Assembly (NCBI GenBank): GCA_024233135.1
Contig: JACKPZ010000047.1
Span: 1 to 18,985, forward strand
DNA from: Akkermansiaceae bacterium
Lineage (GTDB): Bacteria > Verrucomicrobiota > Verrucomicrobiia > Verrucomicrobiales > Akkermansiaceae
Direction of reading: 5' to 3'
DNA: 18,985 nt
Numbering within the stretch: the first letter of the stretch is position 1; every line of letters starts with the position of its first letter. The position numbers and the translations under genes are program-made. Positions 1-4,893 of the stretch are shown here, one piece after another. Below the pieces are notes generated by a model. The model searched no databases. It was not told where the DNA came from and saw nothing but the letters and a program-made list of their open reading frames with translations.

Positions 1-11
1 TGAAGGTTCTC

Positions 12-1805
12 TCACCTTGTCGTTCCCAATCGCAGCGTGAAACACGCGCCTTGCGCCGAGTGTTCGTAGCTCAACTCCCCGCCCTGGGCCCGCGCGAGAC
101 GGCGCGAAAGCGCGAGACCGAGGCCGACTCCGGGCCGAGACTCGGCGGCCTCGCGGGCGGACTTGTGGAAGGCGCGGAAAATGCGGCGACGCTCGGCGGG
201 AGAAATGCCGGGGCCGTGGTCGCAAACGGAAAGGGCGACGTGGTTTCCCTCGTCGCGGGCGTGGAGGGTGACGACCGGCGGCTCGCTGCCGGCGGCGTAT
301 TTCGCGGCGTTGTCGATGAGGTTGAAAAGGATGTGCTCGACGGCCGCGGCGTCGGCGCGGAAGCGGCGCGTGCTTTCGATGTTCATTTCGAAACGAAGCC
401 CGGCGGCTGACAGGCGCGATTCGAAGCGCTCGCGGAGCCCGCCCAACAAAGATGCGGCGTCGGTTTCCGCCAACCGCGAGCGGGCGCTGCCTCGTTCGAT
501 GCGCGAGAAGGCGAGCACGTTTTCCACCAGGTGGCTGAGCCGGTCCGCCTCGGTGGAGAGGACGCGCAGGTATTGGCCGCGTTTCTCCTCCTTCACGGCA
601 CCGCTTTCGAGCATGTCGGAGTAGAGGCGGAAGGTCGTCAGAGGAGTCCGCAGCTCGTGGGTCACGGCGGAGACGAACGAGGCACGGCGTTCGGATAGAC
701 GCATGATGGCATTGACGAGAAATGCCGCCATGGCGAGAGCGCCAACTGTTGCGATCCAACCGACGATCAACGGGGTCCCAAGTGAACCCCCCCGGAGTCC
801 AACAGGGGTCAACGAAGGCTCATTCCGTTCAAGGATCAATGGAAGCGATGCCATTGCAAGCGGATCGCGATCTGTGTTGCCGCCCGCGGCCATCACGAGG
901 TTCGCGTTCGGCAGAAGGTCCGCGATCTCATTAAGCAACTGCCTTTTCAACTCGTTTTCGTCCAACCAAACGCATTGGAAACTCTTTTTCCCTCGCACAG
1001 GCTTGTCCCAAACCTCGGCTCGCCGAAGGAATAGATCTCCAAGAAACCAGACTGCGGTCATCGGTTCCACCCCAACCGGGTATTTCCGGCTTTGTTCATT
1101 CCAAGGGGAGCCCCTTTGCTGGCGCAGATCGTTCCCATTCTCAGTCTTTCCAGACTGTTGTCCCAGGTTCTCCATGGTCTTGGCGAAAGCTTTTGACCGC
1201 AGCTGCTTCTCCACCACGTTGCTATTTGTCTGATAGACCTGGTCGTTTCTCGCTTTCCAGCCATCCGCCTTCCTGATCAGCTTGTTTTCAATCTGGCGGA
1301 ACACCGCGTCCTCCGGCAGGATGTCAGTTCCACGTATGGTGGATTCTTCTTCCGCCTCCGGCGCCGGAAGCACACTGAGAGGGATGGTGGTGAGACGTGA
1401 CTCAGGAAGCAGGCGATCAGGATCGCCGTCCTTTTTCCACGCCCGAACTTTTGCGGCGGACATCTTCAGATCGATCCAGTCGTCGCTTCCAACTTCAAAT
1501 CTGAAACGGATGGCAACTTCAGGTGGATTCGTCAGAGGTTGGTCTTTGGAAAAGTAGGATCTGGAGTCCACTTGATTCTCACGCAACACGATTGCAGCTC
1601 CTAGGGAATCGAGTCGCCATAAGGCAAGGCGGGTTCGTTCTTCCAAGTCCGCCCGGGCCTCCGCGGTGATGCGTTTGGCCTCCTCCTCCCCCCGATTTCT
1701 CTCCGCATCCAAAACTCTCATGCTGACCCATGCCATCGCAACGAGCACCATCATGGCACAGATGCCAAGGATAGCCCAAACGAGGAAACGGCCTGGAAGT
1801 TTCAC
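12..1805 (-). CDS. Membrane sensor histidine kinase
   Basis: Predicted 597-aa sensor kinase that autophosphorylates and passes phosphate to the response regulator encoded just upstream. TM1 is at about residues 6-29, followed by a large, unrecognised extracytoplasmic region (about 30-345) and TM2 (about 346-369). The dimerisation domain has the H-box THELRTP with phospho-acceptor H383. The ATPase domain shows the N-box FNLIDNAAKY, the G1 box DHGPGIS (about 529) and the G2 box GVGLGLAL (about 559). No HAMP domain is evident between TM2 and the H-box. I start it at GTG 1805: this forms a GTGA overlap with the regulator stop and has a strong GGAGGAGGGAG ribosome site directly before it. An in-frame ATG at 1832 lies deeper inside the regulator gene and is less likely. 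The stop is at 12-14, so the gene is complete. The family is certain; the signal is unknown. Confidence 0.95.
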   Translation of the reverse strand: MKLPGRFLVWAILGICAMMVLVAMAWVSMRVLDAERNRGEEEAKRITAEARADLEERTRLALWRLDSLGAAIVLRENQVDSRSYFSKDQPLTNPPEVAIRFRFEVGSDDWIDLKMSAAKVRAWKKDGDPDRLLPESRLTTIPLSVLPAPEAEEESTIRGTDILPEDAVFRQIENKLIRKADGWKARNDQVYQTNSNVVEKQLRSKAFAKTMENLGQQSGKTENGNDLRQQRGSPWNEQSRKYPVGVEPMTAVWFLGDLFLRRAEVWDKPVRGKKSFQCVWLDENELKRQLLNEIADLLPNANLVMAAGGNTDRDPLAMASLPLILERNEPSLTPVGLRGGSLGTPLIVGWIATVGALAMAAFLVNAIMRLSERRASFVSAVTHELRTPLTTFRLYSDMLESGAVKEEKRGQYLRVLSTEADRLSHLVENVLAFSRIERGSARSRLAETDAASLLGGLRERFESRLSAAGLRFEMNIESTRRFRADAAAVEHILFNLIDNAAKYAAGSEPPVVTLHARDEGNHVALSVCDHGPGISPAERRRIFRAFHKSAREAAESRPGVGLGLALSRRLARAQGGELSYEHSAQGACFTLRLGTTR

Positions 1806-2500
1806 CTCCCTCCTCCCATCTGATAGACCCACCCGCTGCCGCGCACGGTGCGGAGGTGGCGTTGTTCCGCATCTCCGAGTTTTTTCCGCAGGTGCATGAT
1901 GTGCATGTCGAGCGTGCGGGTTTCGACGCGTGCGGGATCGAGGTTCCAGAGCTGGCGCAGGATTTCGTCGCGGGATACGACGCGGCCGCAGGCGTCGATG
2001 AGGTAACGCAGGAGCTGGGCCTCCTTTTCGGATAGATCCTCGCGGCGGCCATCGGTGAAGACCAGCGTGCGCGCCTTGAAATCCGCGGTGCCGCCGGGGA
2101 TGTCACGTTCGTCGGCGGGAGCGGCCCTTTCGCAAGTGCGGCGGAGCACGGCGTCCACGCGGGCGAGCAGTTCCTTCATGCTGAACGGTTTCACCACGTA
2201 GTCGTCCGCGCCGTTGACGAGACCGCGCACCCTGTCGTTCTCCTCGCCGCGGGCTGATAGAATGATCACCGCCTGGCCGGGGCGTTTCCTTTTCAACGCG
2301 GAGAGGATCTCGAACCCCGACGGCCCTGGCATCACGAGGTCGAGCAGGAGGAGCCGGTAGTTCGCGGTGAGCGCGGCGTCCATCCCGGCGTGGCCATCGG
2401 CGGCCTCGAGCACCTGATAGCCGGCGTATTCCAACACGTCGACGATCCCGCGACGCACGGCGGGATCGTCTTCGATGACGAGGATGACGGGTTGGTGCAT
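1802..2500 (-). CDS. OmpR/PhoB-family response regulator
   Basis: Predicted 232-aa DNA-binding response regulator. The receiver domain (about 1-120) has the acidic pocket E10-D11-D12, phospho-acceptor D54 in LLLDLVMPG, switch residue S82 in LSAR and the conserved lysine K104 in VVKPF. The C-terminal winged helix (about 135-228) ends in the typical HIMHLRKKLGD and RTVRGSGWVY signatures of OmpR/PhoB proteins. It lies upstream of the kinase and its TGA overlaps the kinase GTG by 4 nt, so the two are almost certainly co-translated partners. No strong Shine-Dalgarno sequence precedes its ATG. The target genes cannot be read from this window; the VWA and TraB-like genes upstream on the same strand are possible but unproven members of the unit. 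Confidence 0.96.
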   Translation of the reverse strand: MHQPVILVIEDDPAVRRGIVDVLEYAGYQVLEAADGHAGMDAALTANYRLLLLDLVMPGPSGFEILSALKRKRPGQAVIILSARGEENDRVRGLVNGADDYVVKPFSMKELLARVDAVLRRTCERAAPADERDIPGGTADFKARTLVFTDGRREDLSEKEAQLLRYLIDACGRVVSRDEILRQLWNLDPARVETRTLDMHIMHLRKKLGDAEQRHLRTVRGSGWVYQMGGGR

Positions 2501-2538
2501 GGGTTCGGGATCCCCGGTTTCAGCGGAAACTCAAGGAG

Positions 2539-2557
2539 CGGCGATGCATGATCGCCG
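2539..2557. promoter_or_regulatory. Inverted repeat upstream of the response regulator gene
   Basis: A perfect 7-bp inverted repeat (CGGCGAT / ATCGCCG, 5-nt spacer) lies 39 bp before the regulator ATG, in the 158-bp gap after the VWA gene. It could be an operator or part of a transcript hairpin. No T-run follows on the minus strand, so it is a poor intrinsic terminator. The function is a guess from position. Confidence 0.25.
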
Positions 2558-2615
2558 ATGCGATGGATTTGTCGATGCAATGTGAGGTCGCGTTCCAGCG
2601 GCCGGATCATAGGCG

Positions 2616-2636
2616 GCGGCGGACACGTTCCGCCGC
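2616..2636 (-). terminator. Possible hairpin terminator after the VWA gene
   Basis: An 8-bp perfect stem (GCGGCGGA / TCCGCCGC, loop of 5 nt) sits 22 nt beyond the VWA stop codon in its direction of transcription. The stem is strong, but no uridine tract follows, so it may only stabilise the 3' end or slow polymerase. Confidence 0.3.
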
Positions 2637-2658
2637 TCCTCGGGAATTCCCACGGGAC

Positions 2659-3813
2659 TCATTCGCCGAACTTATAGCCGAGTTTTTCCGCCTGGCTGCG
2701 GGTGGTTTCGACGAGCGCCTGGTCGAGAGTTTGGGCACCGTCTTCGGCCTGCTTTTTCATCTCCGCGGCGACGAATTCCTCGCGTTGTTTGTTGAGGGTT
2801 TGGATTTCCTTCTGCAGGTCGGCTCGTTTCTTCGCGGCGTCTTCGATGCGCTGTTTGAGTTCGGCTTCGCCGAGGTTCTGGAGCTCCTTGGGTAGCTCCG
2901 CGGGCTTGAGTTTCGAAAGCTCGACCTTGTTTTCCTTCACCGCGTCCACGAGGTCCCACGACGAGTTGTGGTAATTCGCGCTGGCCTTGGAAACGGATCG
3001 TTGCGTGGCGGCTCCGGCGGCTTCGTTGGCGGCGGCGTCCTTGTCGGCGGCCGCCTGTTTCGCGGCACCCTCGCGCCAATGGGCGCCATAGCCGAGGTAG
3101 GTCTTGTTCAACTCAACGCCGAGGTCGCGGATCCGTGCGTCCTGCGGGGCGTCGATATGGCAGACGGCGCGGTCCTGATCGATGATCATGAACTTGCCGC
3201 CGCCGAGGTCGGCACCATCGTTCCACGAGCCGTTGACTCCCTCCGAGCGCGAACCGCAATGGATCGTGTTGATGAGGATGCCCTTGGAAAACCCGTCACG
3301 GCAAACCTGCATCGGACTCACGGGACCTTGGGTGAACGGCTCGTTGCCGGCGATGAAGATCGCCTTGTAGGTGCGCTTGTTGTCGTCCCACGTCAGATCG
3401 GTGAGGGCGCGCTGGATGACGGCGCCACAGTATTCCTCGCCGCCGTTGGTGGTGAGCGCGAAGAGTTGCTTGCTGATCTCGTCGAGGTCGCGGGTGAGCG
3501 GGTGGACCTGGCGGATGTAGTGGTTTCCGACGGGCTGGTTGTTGTTGCCGTATTCGAACAGAGCGACCTCCACGAACGGCGCCTCACCGTCGCGGCGGGC
3601 GTCGATGAAGGTGTTGACGACCTTCCAAAGCTGGGTCTTCGCCTGGTCGATGAGGCCGTCCATGCTGTTGGACGTGTCGAGCAGCAGGGCGACCTGGACC
3701 TTGTTTTTCGCCGGCGAGGGATCGACTTCGGGGCGGTGTTTCCGGCCTTTGGCGTCGGCGGGAGCGAGTGCGGCGAACGCCGCGATGGCGAGCAGGATTG
3801 TTGTTTTCATCAC
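2659..3813 (-). CDS. Secreted von Willebrand factor A domain protein
   Basis: Predicted 384-aa exported protein. A signal peptide covers about residues 1-21 (MMKTT, hydrophobic core, ADA/K). The VWA domain (about 38-245) carries the metal-site motif DxSxS as D46-T-S-N-S50, with a likely T121 or T122 ligand in TTNGGEEYCG. The segment that usually reads TDG is AGN here (A155-G156-N157, in IFIAGNEPF), so one canonical metal-site aspartate is replaced by asparagine. The C-terminal part (about 255-375) is Ala/Lys/Glu/Gln-rich and probably a coiled coil. The TraB-like gene lies 51 nt upstream on the same strand, so the two may share a transcript. VWA domains usually mediate metal-dependent protein binding; no partner is visible. 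Two adjacent ATGs make the exact start uncertain by one codon. Confidence 0.88.
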   Translation of the reverse strand: MMKTTILLAIAAFAALAPADAKGRKHRPEVDPSPAKNKVQVALLLDTSNSMDGLIDQAKTQLWKVVNTFIDARRDGEAPFVEVALFEYGNNNQPVGNHYIRQVHPLTRDLDEISKQLFALTTNGGEEYCGAVIQRALTDLTWDDNKRTYKAIFIAGNEPFTQGPVSPMQVCRDGFSKGILINTIHCGSRSEGVNGSWNDGADLGGGKFMIIDQDRAVCHIDAPQDARIRDLGVELNKTYLGYGAHWREGAAKQAAADKDAAANEAAGAATQRSVSKASANYHNSSWDLVDAVKENKVELSKLKPAELPKELQNLGEAELKQRIEDAAKKRADLQKEIQTLNKQREEFVAAEMKKQAEDGAQTLDQALVETTRSQAEKLGYKFGE

Positions 3814-3864
3814 ATCCGGGTTCTACCTCGGATGCGGGGAGGCGTCCGTAAACGCGACGTAAAA

Positions 3865-4788
3865 TCAGGCCGCGTCCTTTTTCGCCTTCGGCGCGGGAGC
3901 CGCCTGCTTCGGGATGTCCCATGCGGTCATCCACTCTTGTTTCACCCGCTTGAAGCCGAGCTCGACGAGACGTTTTTCCATGTCCGGGAAATGCGCGGCG
4001 CCGTAGAAGATGCCGAGGTTCTTGTGGCCGGCGGCGATCTCGCGGTTCATGACGTCGATGCAGCGTTGGTTGCGGTCGCTGATGATCACGCTCTCGCCGG
4101 CGAACGCGGCGATCTGGTCGTCGCCCTGGCCGAGGGTGTGGACGAGTTCGAGCTTGAGCAGGTTGGACTTCCCGGTGAGCAGGGCGGCGAGAAGTTTGGC
4201 GGCGTCAGGCTCGCGGGTTTTCGTTTTGTCGGCGTTGAGGGCGGACTTGAGGGCGAATCCGAGCACCGACTCGTTGCGCTCGTCCTGCAGGCGGTTGAAC
4301 TCGGCGAGCGTGAGGTCGGCATGGACGAAATTCGGAGCCCGGTAGTCGATCGACTCGGACTGGCCGCTGAGCTGGAGGAACCGCGCGACCGAGTCGTAGA
4401 TCCCGCGCAAGCCGGAGAGATCGCGTTCCTTTTTCGGGGCCGTGGCGGTTTCCCCTTCCTCGGTCTCGTTCGCTTCGGGCTCCTCGATCGCCTCATCCGG
4501 CTCCGCATCCGAATCCGCGCGGCCGAGTTTTTCGCCCCCGATCATCTCGAAGAGCAGCGCGTCGTAGCCTTTGAAACGCTCCACAAGTGACTCGTAATAC
4601 GTCTTGTCCGCGATGTGCACCGCCCCGATGAGATCGACGGTGGCGCCGTCCTTCTCCATGCGCGTCACGGCCGTCTGCAGCCGGGCGGCGGAGTCGTCCT
4701 CATCGACGCGGATGTAGTTCTCGGCACGGGCTGCGGTGAACAGCGCGGCCGCCGTGAGCACGCGGGCGATGCGGTGGAACCGTGGCAT
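3865..4788 (-). CDS. Exported TraB/PrgY/GumN-family protein
   Basis: Predicted 307-aa protein with an N-terminal signal sequence (about 1-22, ending ARAEN). It shows the paired GxxH motifs of the TraB/PrgY/GumN family: GAVH (H58), followed by LLFEMIG with E81, and GAAH (H266) near the C-terminus, plus SDRNQRCIDVM with the family's R-N pair (239-240). This family belongs to the Tiki/EreA/ChaN-like superfamily, and the two His and the Glu are candidate metal or catalytic residues. An acidic, low-complexity insert (about 91-120, many Glu) interrupts the domain. I place the start at ATG 4788, the only Met ahead of the signal peptide; the open frame runs on to 5916 but that part is antisense to ispG. 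It diverges from ispG over 105 bp. The substrate is unknown. Confidence 0.85.
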   Translation of the reverse strand: MPRFHRIARVLTAAALFTAARAENYIRVDEDDSAARLQTAVTRMEKDGATVDLIGAVHIADKTYYESLVERFKGYDALLFEMIGGEKLGRADSDAEPDEAIEEPEANETEEGETATAPKKERDLSGLRGIYDSVARFLQLSGQSESIDYRAPNFVHADLTLAEFNRLQDERNESVLGFALKSALNADKTKTREPDAAKLLAALLTGKSNLLKLELVHTLGQGDDQIAAFAGESVIISDRNQRCIDVMNREIAAGHKNLGIFYGAAHFPDMEKRLVELGFKRVKQEWMTAWDIPKQAAPAPKAKKDAA

Positions 4789-4893
4789 GCCCGCATGTTT
4801 CGCACAGCTCCGGCACCCGCGCGAGGGGAATTTCCCCGGCGGCACGAGGCCGTTGCCCGCTCCGGGTTTCTCGGTTATATCGGCTTTCCGCCG
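4789..4893. promoter_or_regulatory. Divergent promoter region between ispG and the TraB-like gene
   Basis: This 105-bp gap holds a perfect palindrome, GGGGAATTTCCCC (4825-4837), which is a candidate operator. A weak sigma-70-like pair for ispG is TTGCCC (4853-4858) and TTATAT (4875-4880) with a 16-bp spacer. If used, it would give a leader of only a few bases. A second inverted repeat (ATCGGC / GCCGAT, 4879-4895) runs into the ispG ATG. No clear Shine-Dalgarno precedes ispG. The palindromes are directly visible; promoter use is inference. Confidence 0.35.

Noticed and set aside
2968..4590. 540-codon open frame on the plus strand
   Set aside because: It is antisense to the VWA and TraB-like genes, which have clear signal peptides and family motifs. 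Long mirror frames are expected in GC-rich coding DNA.
4615..4893. Longer N-terminus for IspG from ATG 4615
   Set aside because: It would overlap the divergent TraB-like coding region, and the extra residues do not resemble any IspG N-terminus.
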